Positions 49,389 to 63,944 of a stretch of DNA of 64,000 nucleotides are shown here, in pieces. The DNA lies in contig NC_083389.1 of NCBI RefSeq assembly GCF_031755915.1, positions 12,455,001 to 12,519,000 of the forward strand, read 5' to 3'. This stretch comes from Ziziphus jujuba (lineage: Eukaryota > Streptophyta > Magnoliopsida > Rosales > Rhamnaceae). The stretch's first letter is position 1; every line of letters begins with the position of its first letter. Below the pieces are notes generated by a model. It was given only the letters and a program-made list of their open reading frames with translations, was not told where the DNA came from and ran no database searches. The position numbers and the translations under genes are program-made.

Positions 49389-49684
49389 TTTCACATCGTC
49401 AAAGCTGTCTTCATACTGCCCAGCAAATTCATTGACAATCTTAAGCCTCCGATTCTTTCTCTGCTTCCTCAAACTCCGACTGGCAATACGAGGAAGAGCT
49501 TTGACTGAGAGCCGCCTATCATGTCCAGAATCAATGAAGGAACTGCTCAACTCCAAAGACCCAGTAGGCTTCACGGTATGCTTCTTCCCCATTGAACTGT
49601 TATAATTCGTCTGCAAAACCAGATCTCCACCACTTTTCAGATTCATATTGGTTGTAGGAAGTGCATCCAAACACAGACATGGTT
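49389..49684 (-). pseudogene. RBCX: Captured RbcX fragment (inside Pack-MULE)
   Basis: On the minus strand, codons read CLCLDALPTTNMNLKSGGDLVL, then GSLELSSSF, then RRLKIVNEFAGQYEDSFDDVKT. This is the first exon of plant RbcX, the chloroplast chaperone for Rubisco large-subunit assembly, up to the point where the next exon would begin in the host gene. The start region and later exons (the INYFTYKAVRTVL helix) are missing. A 287-codon open frame runs through it only because the fragment is fused in frame to the tandem array and to the terminal repeat. Confidence 0.82.
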
Positions 49685-49730
49685 TAAAATATAATAGGAT
49701 ATGTAAGTAATTTTTTTTTGTTTGAAGGTT

Positions 49731-49825
49731 ACAATGGATATTGAAGGGTAGAACAAAAAAGATATCAAGTGAGGGGGCAAAAATCATTAACCTCGGTCCT
49801 ATGAGGGTATTGGGCCAAATTCTCC
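49731..49825 (-). repeat. Right terminal inverted repeat of the Pack-MULE
   Basis: Complement of 43,896-43,990 (see there). Confidence 0.85.
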
Positions 49826-49834
49826 ATTTATACA
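49826..49834. repeat. Right 9-bp target duplication of the Pack-MULE
   Basis: ATTTATACA, identical to 43,887-43,895. Confidence 0.88.
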
Positions 49835-51400
49835 GAGATAAAGGATATATATCCATAATTTGGGCTTTTGCTAAAACAAAGTGACACCTCCCTATACTCA
49901 ACCTAGAATGGAATTGGATGTATCCAAATAAAAAATCAAAATAATAATTAATTCAAAAAGAAATTTTAGTGTATTATATACAAAAACAAGTAGTATTTCT
50001 AACAAATTACAAACCACATTGAGAATACAGAACTTGGAATAAAATGTGGCCTATATAAACAATGTTTTATCGATCAAACCTGGATCGGACTTAATGGAGA
50101 ATCTGTTGGCCTCGGTTTATTGATGTGATTGAGATAAATTAACTAATCACCATGCTACATTTTCGAAATGGGATTGATTTTATGTATTAACATATTTGAT
50201 AAATATTTTTGACACATAGTTTTGGTAACTCTTGTATAATATATTCAATTGTATATAAATTTCTTATTAAAGAAAAAAAAGACTATATAAATTTCCATTG
50301 TTTGATAAAACTTTTTATTGTTTATATGCACCCTTAAATGTGCCTAGTGGGCCAATATAATTTAAGAAAAACTCTTGGTCAAAATATCTTAGTTTATATA
50401 ACACACAGCTTTATATAAACTTGCTATGCCTACAAGTAAAATTTCTTATTTATATAACAAAATTATGGAGATTTGATATGGTAAAGATGTATAAACCGAT
50501 ATCATCTAAATAAATACATGCCATTTAAATATCGATATGGTATGACATGTTTCTCACTATAAATTGTTCAAGGTCATGGTCGTGATCATAATAACCAAAA
50601 TTTATATATGAATGTAGAATTATAATTTCGAAATAGAAATTTTTCCAAGTAATAATTTTAATAAATTGGTTATATTGCAATCTAATTAAACAGTGGGATT
50701 TGGTACATTTGGGGTTGAGTTTTTGTTTTATATATATATATATATATATATGGTGAAATTTTACGATATGGATGATCTCTATCATGTTATAATGCGAACC
50801 ATTTAAAAAACAATAATTTTAAAAAAAATCATTAGTGATATTCATCTTTATATGATAAAATTGATGATAATTTTTTTAAAAATCATTGTTAATACTGTAT
50901 ATATATATAATCGTTTTTTGGTGAGAGGGGATTTGGATAGGGATGCATCATCCAATCCAAAAGAAAAAGAGATTCCCAGTGCTCGTGGGTCGCAAAAGAA
51001 GTACAGTTGTATGTACGTGTTGAGACTTTCTGAGGCCGATGAGGCAGTGGACTGCGGGGTCAAAACAAAAGTCAGTCGGTCATCGATCGGTGCATGTTCA
51101 CCTCAACCTTGCTCCATCCAGTCTGTACGATACTAGATAAGGTTTATTGGTCCAAAACTCCAACCACACACTTCTTTTTCATTTATTCTCTTTGAATATT
51201 TTACTTTATATATACACATATATATATATATATATATACATATGAAAAAAAAAGGCTTTAAATTGTACTACGTACATTACACGTACAATATCATGACCAA
51301 ATATTATATCTATAATATATAACAATGTTAGAGAAAGATTTAAAAAACACATATCTATGTGTCAAGCAGTGATATCATTTTGATAATGTGGGAATGTGGG
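49835..51400. other. Intergenic spacer before LEA-like gene 2
   Basis: AT-rich, with an (AT)n near 50,729-50,752. A higher-GC block at about 50,920-51,140 has no recognisable coding content. No gene is seen. Confidence 0.5.
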
Positions 51401-51421
51401 AACATGCCCAACTAGCTCAAA

Positions 51422-51448
51422 ACGTGTCCAAAATCTCTATTACGTGTC
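51422..51448 (+). promoter_or_regulatory. Two ABRE-like elements of LEA-like gene 2
   Basis: ACGTGTC occurs at 51,422-51,428 and again at 51,442-51,448, about 200 bp before the ATG. Paired ABREs are a usual arrangement in abscisic-acid-responsive genes (established); control of this gene is inferred. Confidence 0.6.
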
Positions 51449-51505
51449 AGAACAATCTTGAGACCTGCCCATTTTATGTTTGTCCTAATTAATTTTATGT
51501 ATCAC

Positions 51506-51548
<43 letters not shown>

Positions 51549-51644
51549 TGAGTTCAATATTGATCAAAACCATATTCCACACAAGTTCCATCATTAAAGC
51601 CGAACAAATTTCAATCATCAACATCATCAGTTGAATATTGGACA

Positions 51645-52357
51645 ATGTCAATTTTGACAAAGAGAGCTGTTTTCTTTGGTACTGCCTTGAAAGCTATGCC
51701 TAATGCTTGTATTCAATCTGTCACTACTTTCTCCACCATTGCTAATCGCTTTTCCACTGCTTATAAACCTGCACCCCAGGTATATATATCTATCGATCTA
51801 TTGATATTGGATCTTCTATAGATATATATATATATATATATATATTAATGTCAATTGCCTTTTATTGATACGTGTTTGTTTTTTTTTTTTTTTTTTTTGG
51901 TTAGTTGTTAATGGCTATAAACTAAAAAGGGTGTCAAGAAATTGAAAGGAAAATGAAAAAGATGGATAATTAAGATATTAATTCAAACTGTTGGAAATTT
52001 AATTGTGATACATATTTGAATTGGTGGGTTTTGAATTTTCAGGGTAGCCAAACAGATGGAGAAGGCAAATATATAGAATATATGAGTGGGGTGAGAGGCT
52101 TCGTTACAGATACAGCAATATTACAAGGAACGGTAAAAGCAACGGAGATGGAAGAGAAGCTTAGTGAAATGGCTAAGGAAGCCATGGATACTGCATGGGA
52201 CTCTGCCAAAAACACCACCCAAAAGGTTGAAGACACATTGGTCGCTGAGGCTGATGAGAATGTTGTTGATACATCAGAGTACAGAGCCATTGAAGACATA
52301 ACCCATCGTGCAGATGATGGTCATGATCATCCAAGGGATGATAGGATCAAACTATAA
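51645..52357 (+). CDS. LEA-like protein 2, probable mitochondrial presequence, 2 exons, 149 aa
   Basis: Exons 51645-51779 and 52043-52357, phase-0 GT-AG intron of 263 bp. Exon 1 encodes a 45-residue leader free of acidic residues, rich in Ser/Thr/Ala with Lys and Arg and an ANRFSTAYKP segment, a good match to a mitochondrial presequence. Exon 2 encodes a soluble, acidic, helix-prone chain (MAKEAMDTAWDSAKNTTQKVEDTL) with the same (K)xAMDxAWxxAKxTTxxxxx unit as LEA-like protein 1, and a histidine/aspartate-rich tail (DDGHDHPRDD). The same gene plan, same intron position and shared motif mark the two as paralogues. Likely role: protection of mitochondrial matrix proteins or membranes during drying (inference). 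Confidence 0.8.
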
Positions 52358-52453
52358 CGACTACTTTTACTAATATTGCTTTTGTTGTTTGGATTATCTA
52401 CACTTAGTACCTTTTAATTTTGCTCAACAAAAAAGTTCCATAAGTCCAATTTC

Positions 52454-55378
<2,925 letters not shown>

Positions 55379-56405
55379 ATGGAGGCTGGAGCTAAGAAAT
55401 TATTATATGAAGGTGCTGGCAGGCAAGGTTGGAAAGAAAGAGCAGCAAGCAACAGAGATCATGAAGATCAGGTACTCGAAGATGATCTGTCTGATCAGGA
55501 AGAAGATCAAACATTTGGTTTTGGTGGTGATGGTGGTGATCAGTCGAGCTTTGCAGTGAACGATCAGAAAAAGAAGAAACCAGCAACTGGAGTGGCAGCT
55601 ACGAGGAGAGGGTGTGGTGGTGGTGGTGGTGGTGTTGGTTGTCAAGCAGAGAGGTGTGGTGCTGATCTGAGTGATGCCAAACGCTACCATCGCCGCCACA
55701 AGGTCTGTGAGTTTCACTTCAAGGCACCTGCTGTCATCGTCGCGGGCCTTCCACAGCGCTTTTGTCAGCAATGCAGCAGGTCCAATTCTATTCTTTCTTT
55801 CCTTCTTTTGTTTCGTTTTACCAGCATTGTTCGTTGCTCTCGAATTATATAAACATGCTTTAAACAACTGTCGTAATTCTTGGTTCCGCTTGCAACAAAA
55901 TAGATATACTAAACCATTCACAGTTAAGTTTGAATGATGGAGATCAATCTTCATTTTTCTATTCGATCAGTAATAGAATTCCACTTCAATTTAAAAGGAA
56001 AAAAAAAAGCTTTTTTGTTTTTTTTTTTTTTTTTTTTTTACTCAATTTTTTTATTCCTTTGCTAATGTTTTAAAATGATTTTATACTATATCAACGATGA
56101 ACATAAAAATGGAGACAAAAGATCTCCATCCAAGTTTGAATATATGCCTCTAATGCCACCTTCATGCAATTCACTCATTAATTGCCTTGTTTATTATTTG
56201 CATGATTCTTTATGAAAAGGTAAAAATTGATGAGGATTTTGAATTTTTCACATTCTAATTGGTGGTTTCCCAGTTAATAATTTGTCATACTAACCTTACT
56301 GTTGATGAGTTCATGTCATTGATTCGACCAATAAGCAGAATTTTTACTTCCTATACAATTTTCTTTGCTGGCAAGTCTTGGCAGATACACACTTAATTAA
56401 CTGTT

Positions 56406-56449
<44 letters not shown>

Positions 56450-57004
56450 TTTGTTACAACGGGCGCATAATATTAGGCAACATATTTTTGGAAGTCTCTG
56501 TCAAATAATATGTTGTCTAACATAAACGTCCAGATTATAGCATTAAACAGGTATTTATTGTAGCAAAATTTTATATATATTCAACAATTTTCCCGTCAGA
56601 ATGGATTAACGTGCAAACTTAAATATATCTTTTAAAGTTATGCAGTTATTTTTAAATACAAGCATGTCATTTAAGGATATGAGAGAGAGAGAGAGAGATA
56701 CATTTAATTACTGATCATAATATGGTTTAAGATCCAACAATTGTGCCCTCTTCATATCCACAGGTTCCATGAACTGTCAGAGTTTGATGAAGCAAAAAGA
56801 AGTTGTCGCCGGCGTTTGGCGGGACACAACGAGAGGCGCCGGAGAACCCCTGCTGAATGTTTTGGAGACGGCTCATCAAACCGGAAGGCAGCCTCAAAAG
56901 AAAGAGAAATCCAGACTACACAGACTGAAGATCATCGAGCCAGAATGCAGATGACACCTCCCCATGGGAATTCAACTGGTTATAAGCAGTTCTACATTAG
57001 ATGA
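55379..57004 (+). CDS. SQUAMOSA promoter-binding-like (SPL) transcription factor, SPL3/4/5 type, 2 exons, 213 aa
   Basis: Nuclear zinc-binding transcription factor recognising GTAC-core DNA. In this clade it promotes phase change and flowering downstream of miR156. Exons 55379-55779 and 56764-57004 (GT-AG). The intron splits the SBP domain after the CQQCSR codons, the conserved intron site of the family. The N-terminus has an acidic segment ([11 protein letters not shown]) and a Gly-run (about residues 80-86). The SBP domain (about 88-162) begins [10 protein letters not shown] and contains [24 protein letters not shown] and the basic nuclear signal [17 protein letters not shown]; all eight metal ligands appear present. 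The short protein with little after the SBP domain, plus a 3'-UTR miR156 site, place it in the SPL3/4/5 group. Its N-terminus and tail are longer than Arabidopsis SPL3. Confidence 0.93.
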
Positions 57005-57070
57005 ATGAAGACCATACATATATAAAATATATAAGTATGATAACCATATCTATATCCATACATATGCATC

Positions 57071-57090
57071 ATGCTCTCTCTCTTCTGTCA
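57071..57090 (+). promoter_or_regulatory. miR156/157-type target site in the SPL 3' UTR
   Basis: ATGCTCTCTCTCTTCTGTCA differs from the usual SPL target only in its first base (G in most). It lies 66 bp after the stop codon, where SPL3/4/5 genes carry the site. Pairing with the miR156 5' end is intact. Confidence 0.88.
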
Positions 57091-57099
57091 TCCTCATCT

Positions 57100-57983
57100 T
57101 GTGCCTTCTTATATTCCTATATATATGTTATATTTGCATGAAATATCAACGTCATAATCATTTACAGAGAATTACCATGTAAATGCCTAAATAACTACCA
57201 TGTGTGAGCAGATTATTACTTCTCTGTTATGCTCTAAAGACTTTGACCTGTCTATCCAAATGCACCTCTACAGGGGCATCAGAAAGTACTCTTTTGTTAT
57301 CCAAAGCCTTTTAATATAAGGGTCGCTAAAATATACATTAACCATTTATCCGAATTGCCTGCTATGCTTGTAGTAACAGTATTGACTTTTTTAACTTTTT
57401 CCTTTTTGTTTGGTAGAACAGTATCGACTTTTAACTTGTTTATATGTCCATGGTGATTCTTCTTAGTTCGGTAAAACATGAATTTTGCAAGTTATTTTAT
57501 GTCGACTGTTACTTCCGGCTAACGTTCATTGCAGATTCAATCTCTTGGTTAATAACCCTTTAGCTCAATTTTCTCCTTCAATTTTCGCTGTTAGTTCACT
57601 TTTAATGATTTTCTTAATTCATTTTCTTCAGAAGCTCCACTCCATGGGGTGGAATAAGGACATCAAGAGCAATAAAAACGTAGACGGCTTATAATTTTCA
57701 ATTTGTCAACCAAATTCAGCATCAATATCCAACTTGAAAAGAAAATACCATCCACGATCCGTTATCCACATACAAAAACTTCAGATTTCCCAGTACAATA
57801 CGTATTCTTGGCATTGTTACAGTATGTTTACATCTACGATGCAACAGTGAAAGAGTACATACAATATATATAACAGATTCAGAGGCTTACAAAAGCACAC
57901 TAAGCATGAGTTTTATGCTTTTAGTTTTGCTTAAAACCTTGATTTACATCATCAAACGAAGCTATAAAGACAAGAGTTATCCA
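57100..57983. other. Spacer between SPL and PP2C (tail-to-tail)
   Basis: Contains the rest of the SPL 3' UTR on the left and the PP2C 3' UTR (minus strand) on the right. No gene is seen between. Confidence 0.5.
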
Positions 57984-60448
57984 TCACTGAAATCTTACAA
58001 CTATACATGAAATATCATCTGTGCTCTTCCTATTAAGTGCCTCTTCAGTAAGGTGCTTTGCTGCTGAACGAGCATCCTTTATATGCTTGATAGAATCTAC
58101 TGCTTCTTGGTTTGACATTACCTGAAATCACATTAAATTTCCCATTAGCATTTCCATGACATTGCACAATAATATTGTGAAAATGGTCAAGGTTTCTAGC
58201 AGAGCCTACCTTCCATAATCCATCACTTGCCAAGATGACAAACTCTGTGTCATCATCTATCATGTCCACCTCTACATGAGGCTCTGAGCTAAGATGCATC
58301 TTCAAACTCTTGTCACCAAACGCCCTTGCCACAGCCAACTGCCCATCAACACGCGGAACATCCCCTGATTTATATAGCACGGTTAAACTTAGTACTTCAG
58401 CGGTCATAAAGAAAACAGTGTTTAGAGAACTTGAAAGAGAAAAGTTATAAGGATCTGTTTTTACAATGACTGAACGCTAATTGTGCTTCGAGCATGCATC
58501 TGATTACCTGGAAAGTTCGAAACAAAACCACCTTTATTCTCAATCATCTCTCTTTCCATGCTTGGCTCATGATCAACTGATAGTTGTTTGGCTACACCGT
58601 TCTTGCAGATCACAGCCCGAGAATCCCCAACATTGGCTACTACTAACTTTCGGCAATTAATTAATATGGCTGTTACTGCGGTTGATCCCCCTTTCCCCAT
58701 ATCAATTGCTTCCTCCAGAATATTAGTATCCGTTATTCGATATGCTCTCCTAATTGCCTTCTCTGGTTCTTTCCAGAAGTCGGGCTACATAGACCACAAA
58801 CCAAAGACGAAAACAAAAATAATGATCTCTCCATATCATTTCACTACTAGTGTTCATAAAAAAACTACAAAATTGGTGATGAAAATATTAATGCTCAGAA
58901 ACATTGAAATAAACAACAAGAAAATTGAAACAAGGCTTCTGAATGCAAGTATTACCTCCTTCAAAATATTCTCAAAGAGATGAGACCGTAAATAATCAGG
59001 GACCTCATGACTCAAGTGACCATCAAATATTGCAAATAATCCCAATTCATTGTCATCAACTTGCTTAAACTGTGCAACAATATAATCTTCCATGGCATGA
59101 TTTGATTTTCCCTTCACCAAGTGGAACCCGTGTGTCACATGTTTCATCATCTTGCTCTTTCCTTTCCCAGAGTCAGGATCTGATGAACCTAAACCAACCT
59201 TTTCCTATAGTAAATATACTCAGTTAATTTCCAAAGCAGAATACTTATCTTGTAGAAATCATTCTAAGCAACTCAATGTGAATTAACAAACTAAAAGCAT
59301 TGCTCTTTAACGTTTGGAAACCCTAGCCCTTGCTATAAGTCTATGCATTTTTCTGAGAACCATAATTCAAAGATATTAAAATACAACAGTATTATACCTC
59401 ATGGGATGGTTGAATGGACTAGAAAGTTAAAATCACTGACTTGTCAAATAAACACAGTCATTACAGACTGACTAGAAACAAAACTTCCCTGCTTAAAATT
59501 TATAACCTTTCAACTCGGAATCTCCCTGTTAGTGGGCATGAATGTCATCCGGTTAAAAGGACAAAGATAGATAATCTTATTTTGAACCCCACAGTTTTAA
59601 TGTAAACACCACATAAATACAAAAGAGGAATAATCTAACCATGAAACACCCTGAATTCATATCACCAAAACTAGTCATAGAAAAATGGCTGAAAGAAGCA
59701 TGTGGCATAATAGTTACTTTTCCTAAATATTTTCTTGTAGAGCATAAAGCATTAAAGATGCTGCAAGAAAACAGAGAGGGAGGGGTCTATGATAGGCTAA
59801 ACATGATGGTGAAGAATATCAATTATGTCTTGGTATAACTGAGTTGGTTATCAGAGTCCCAAAGGCACATGAATCAAGGAACAAATGGGTTCAAGAAATG
59901 GAATATAACAAGTAGCAACCCAAGAGATTGTTCTACATTTACAGAACAAACAATTTTAAAGGATATAAAAGGCTGGCAAATAAGTCTAAGAGAAGAAGGT
60001 TATGTATCAAATTTATTCCTGAAAATTGTGGCTCACAATTATGAGAGAATGGCATCAAGGTTACATATTCTATGACTCCCAAATCAGCAAAACCAAAAAT
60101 GGGGGAATCAGATCTAAAAGTGGGAATACTAGAAATGATATATAAAAAATAAAATAAAATAGAAGAAGAAGAAGAAGAAAAGTCTGAGCACAGATAAACC
60201 CACCTGCCAATTTGGAAAAATGGGTCAACTTTACTTTTGCATATATGAAACCCAAACAATTTAAGGATCCCCAAAAATTGACCCATGATTGATGGGATCA
60301 AAATAACCAATCAAAAATTTTCAATAAAAAGAACGAACCAGTAGTAGTAAGACAGCATAATTTATTTGCTATGGAAGGAGATAGAACAAGGAGTGTGAAA
60401 AAAGCAAAGTACCTTCATCTTGCTGAGAATTTTTTCTTTGCCGGTCAT
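57984..60448 (-). CDS. Protein phosphatase 2C, 5 exons, 284 aa
   Basis: Mg/Mn-dependent Ser/Thr phosphatase. Exons (minus): 60448-60413, 59204-58956, 58784-58508, 58364-58210, 58121-57984, all GT-AG, total 855 nt. The first exon holds only 12 codons (MTGKEKILSKMK) and was identified by frame closure and by resemblance to short plant PP2Cs. Metal and phosphate site residues are seen in order: ED at 51-52 (in HAMEDY), FAIFDGH with Asp73, GDSRAV near 148-153, ASDGLWK with Asp235, and the DD pair at 274-275 (KSTDDISC). The catalytic core spans nearly the whole chain with no regulatory extension or transmembrane segment, like the At1g34750/At2g20630 group of about 280 residues. It is not an ABI1-type co-receptor. 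Substrate is not predictable. Confidence 0.92.
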
Positions 60449-62975
60449 GGTTTTCCAAAGTAATGAAAAACAAAAAAACACAAAAAAAAACAGTATTTAT
60501 AATGATATTATTAATTATGTTATAAATTATATAAATTTGGTAGGAGATACGTAGAAGAATATTGAAGCTCAGTGGCCGAGAGAAAGAGAGAGAGAGAGAA
60601 CCAAAAAAAAAAAAAAAATAGAAACACAGAGAAGCAGAGAGAGAGAGAGAGAGAGACAAGTGTGAAGTGCTAAGGATGAGGATGGTGCTACTGTTGACAC
60701 GCCCACAGTGCATACCGCGTCCTTTGCATATCTCGTCAACCACGCCACGGTCCCGCGCCACGACCTTCTTTTTTTTTTTTTTTTTTTTTTTTCTCTCTCT
60801 CTCTCTCTTTATTATTATTATTATTGTTTTTTATCTTTTACTTAACTTTTTTTAACTGGTCAGTGTTTAGAAATATTTTCATTGTTTCACACCCAAAAAA
60901 AAAATAAAAAGAAAGAAACTAAAGCGCAAGTACATGTCTACTTTGTTTTAAAAAAATAAAAAAATAATAATAACTTTTTATACTGTTATATTAAACTTTT
61001 TTTAATTTGTGACATTTTTAATTTGGTTTTTGGTTATTTAGTTAAATTCTAAAAGTTTTTCTATTGTATAAGAAATCAATTTTTAAAACATACTTGAATT
61101 TTTGAATGAGAATTGTTATTAACTAGACACCAACTTTTCTATAATAAGTACAATTCACATTATTATCTATTTATTTTTATTAAATTATTACAGTGCATGG
61201 CCTAATACAATAATCTTCCATAATTACAAGGGTGGATATGAGGAAGCTTGTGAAATTGCTGCAATTATGGATATGATGAAGGTTATGTGAATAAGGGTTT
61301 TGACAATCAAAGTAAATCCTAATTTTCCTAAGCTTAAATTTAGAATGTTCAACCAATGAATTTTTTTTTTTTAAAAAAAAATCTATATTTAATAGTAACT
61401 ATTCTTGAAGAAACAAAAGAGGAAAAAGAAGTTTAAAGCAACTAAAAAAAAAAAAGCAAAGTAAGCCTGCCAAGGCCCACTTTATATCATACCGTTGAAG
61501 ACGAAAGTAAAATCTTATAAGCTAGGCCCAAATCTAAATTGACATTGACCCAAAACGAGTTCTACCGGCTTGGCCGAATTACGTCAAGTGTTTTTGAGTA
61601 AATTGGCACTGGTTAAATTAAATTTCCGACAAAGCAGTTGTTAGTTGTTTGAATGTTGATCATTTTTATTTGTACTATAATAATACAAGTTTTAAATGAT
61701 GTGGAAGATAAAAAATTTAGATAGTTTGTAATTTAAATAATTTATTCCAAAAAAAAAATTAAATTTCCATTTTTCCAAAATGCTTTATTGAAAAACATAC
61801 AAGAATGAATAAAGGCAGGAAAGCAACACCTCAGACAAAGACTCAAGGAGATAATTTGAAAAAGGACTCGGATTTCGTTATCCCATTGGAGTTAAAAAGC
61901 ATATGAACAAAAAAATGTAAAACCAATTCTTTAAACCCCAATTTGCATCCCTTTTAATAAAGGACTCCTCTTCTTCACAAATACAATTTTTTCTTTTCTC
62001 CAATGTGAGAGAGAGAGAGAGAGAGAGACAGAGACAGAGAGAGCAAACTGGCCGTTTTATGTGGAAATCTTGGATGGGGCATTTTTTGACGTCTTAGAAG
62101 ACCCACCACCACGTTGCCTTATATTTAGAGTAGAAACCAAGGAAAATTAACGAAGAGAAACTAAATCTGGCTGACCGGTGGTCCCTATGGCATAACGAGG
62201 TAAAAATGGGTCGAATTGGTCCTCAACAGAAGCCTCAATGGGAGACCAAGGATTTTTCTAAGAGCTGCTTTGTCTCCATGTTTGGGACTAATCAAAAAGT
62301 GTTTTTTATCAAAATTATATCAAACTTAAACTACATTCATTAATTCCCATGAGTCGTCCCTATGGAGCCTTGTAGCCTTTGCTTTCACCATATAAAGAAA
62401 AACTACACATATATTATATGAAAACTTTTATCCATAATAGGATAAATCCATAAATTTTTGTCCAAGATTCATTTTATTATCAATATTATAGACAGAAAAA
62501 GAAAATTATATTGAAAATAATTCTATTATATATATTATTTAATTTTAGTTTAGTAGATGTTGTCATCCAAATTATTTTGAATATCAATACTTTATCATGA
62601 TAATAGGATATGGACATCTACAAATTATTTAGAATGCAAACACCTAGTAAAATTTGAGTGATCAGCTTTGAAGATTTAAATTGATATTAATTGTTTAATG
62701 TAAATTTAATGAAATAATGAAAACAAATTTGGGTAAATCAAATCTTATGTGGATTTATTGTTAAATTTCATCAAAAAGAAAATAATATATTGTTAAATAT
62801 TGATACTTATGTGCATATAGAGGAGAAAATTTATTGAGTGGCATCAAACAGTTTATGTATCCGATTATCACTTGATTACAAATAATTTAGAATAAAATAT
62901 TTTATTAGTTATACATAACCAGGCTTTTTAATGGGACAACATAAAAGCTTGTTATCGCCAATAAGAAAACAACTA

Positions 62976-63011
<36 letters not shown>

Positions 63012-63890
63012 TATATGCTTGAACACATCATTCTTGGTTTTGTAAAAACCCAAACAGCCTAAATATGATACTATTTATGAATTCCCTGACCCACCTCTCT
63101 TTCTATGTCGAAAGCTCTTCCCTCCTTCCTCAGCTTTATACATGTTGAAAGAAGTATTTTTGGGAAGCTGTGTCCTTCAAAAACAAAACAAAAGCAAGTG
63201 GACTAAGATTAAAGAGAAATTCACTGAACTTGGAATAAACAAAGGATTGTATATAATATATATTTATTAATTATATTTATTAATTATCTCTATTAAATAT
63301 CTTCTAAACCTTTCTTAAATCTCTGCCAGGAAGACAAGGTGATGAATGCAGATCACTATAACTTATAAAGGACAATCATTTTTTTTTTTCTCTCTTATAT
63401 TAATTGCAATCCCAAGGAGATTATTAAACGAAGCCCCCACTTATTAAAGAATTAAAGTTTGGAACATGTATTTAATATCTAAGAAGGAGCTTATAAAATT
63501 AATCAACGGTTGGGATAGAACTAGATGTGGGTGTGGCCATTTGCGCAACATTGTGGGAATAAAGTTTGACTAAAAGTAGTGATAGCTAGAGAAACTCATG
63601 AGCAACATATATCATTCAACACACAAACTTCTTTTAGAATATCCCAAAGAAACACTTGACTATTATTATTACAAACACCACCTACTTGTGTGTGTTAAAA
63701 TTAAGGTTGAGTTGGCCAAGTATAGGGATTCAATCATTTACATCACCAAACTTAAGCAAATTCAAATAGTGATTTTTTTAATTTATTTTTTATATTTTTT
63801 AGCATTCCATGTGTCTCATGCCAAATCAACATATATGAAAGAAAAAGAAAAAAAAAAAAAATGCTAATTTGCTAAACCACTCAAAGTCCT
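60449..63890. other. PP2C upstream region and AT-rich spacer
   Basis: (GA)n and (CT)n repeats near 60,584-60,598, 60,637-60,655 and 60,793-60,808 flank the PP2C leader. A GC-rich patch at 60,690-60,765 is probably its promoter. Beyond 60,850 the sequence is AT-rich, with a (GA)n near 62,008-62,042 and an (AT)n near 62,977-63,008. Open frames such as 63,598-63,867 have no recognisable family. Confidence 0.5.
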
Positions 63891-63895
63891 TTTAC

Positions 63896-63903
63896 TATAA
63901 ATA
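63896..63903 (+). promoter_or_regulatory. TATA box of the gene at the right edge
   Basis: CTATAAATA context about 48 bp before the ATG at 63,945, consistent with a short leader. Confidence 0.5.
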
Positions 63904-63944
63904 CAATTTATCCCATGCAACCAAATCCTCCAACATTAACCTCC

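Larger units (their letters stand above)
43887..49834. mobile_element. Pack-MULE, 5,930 bp (43,896-49,825), 9-bp target duplication
   Basis: Terminal inverted repeats of about 95 bp, roughly 85% alike by eye, start GGGGGAATTTGGCCCAATA on the left; the right end is the complement of GGAGAATTTGGCCCAATA. ATTTATACA lies immediately outside both ends (43,887-43,895 and 49,826-49,834), the 9-bp duplication typical of Mutator-like elements. No transposase is visible, so it is non-autonomous. The interior holds fragments of three unrelated host genes, a PPR gene and CTF18 on the plus strand and RbcX on the minus strand, with introns retained, plus a tandem array. Acquired host exons between MULE ends define a Pack-MULE. 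Confidence 0.88.

Noticed and set aside
49038..49901. A 287-codon minus-strand open frame
   Set aside because: It is a chance fusion of the MULE terminal repeat, the RbcX fragment and the tandem array, not a gene.
55403..55954. Minus-strand 183-codon frame over SPL exon 1
   Set aside because: It is a shadow of the SBP coding frame, with His/Thr runs from the Gly-rich and Asp-rich codons.
59641..60075. Plus-strand open frames in the PP2C intron
   Set aside because: No family resemblance; they lie within intron 1 of the opposite-strand PP2C.
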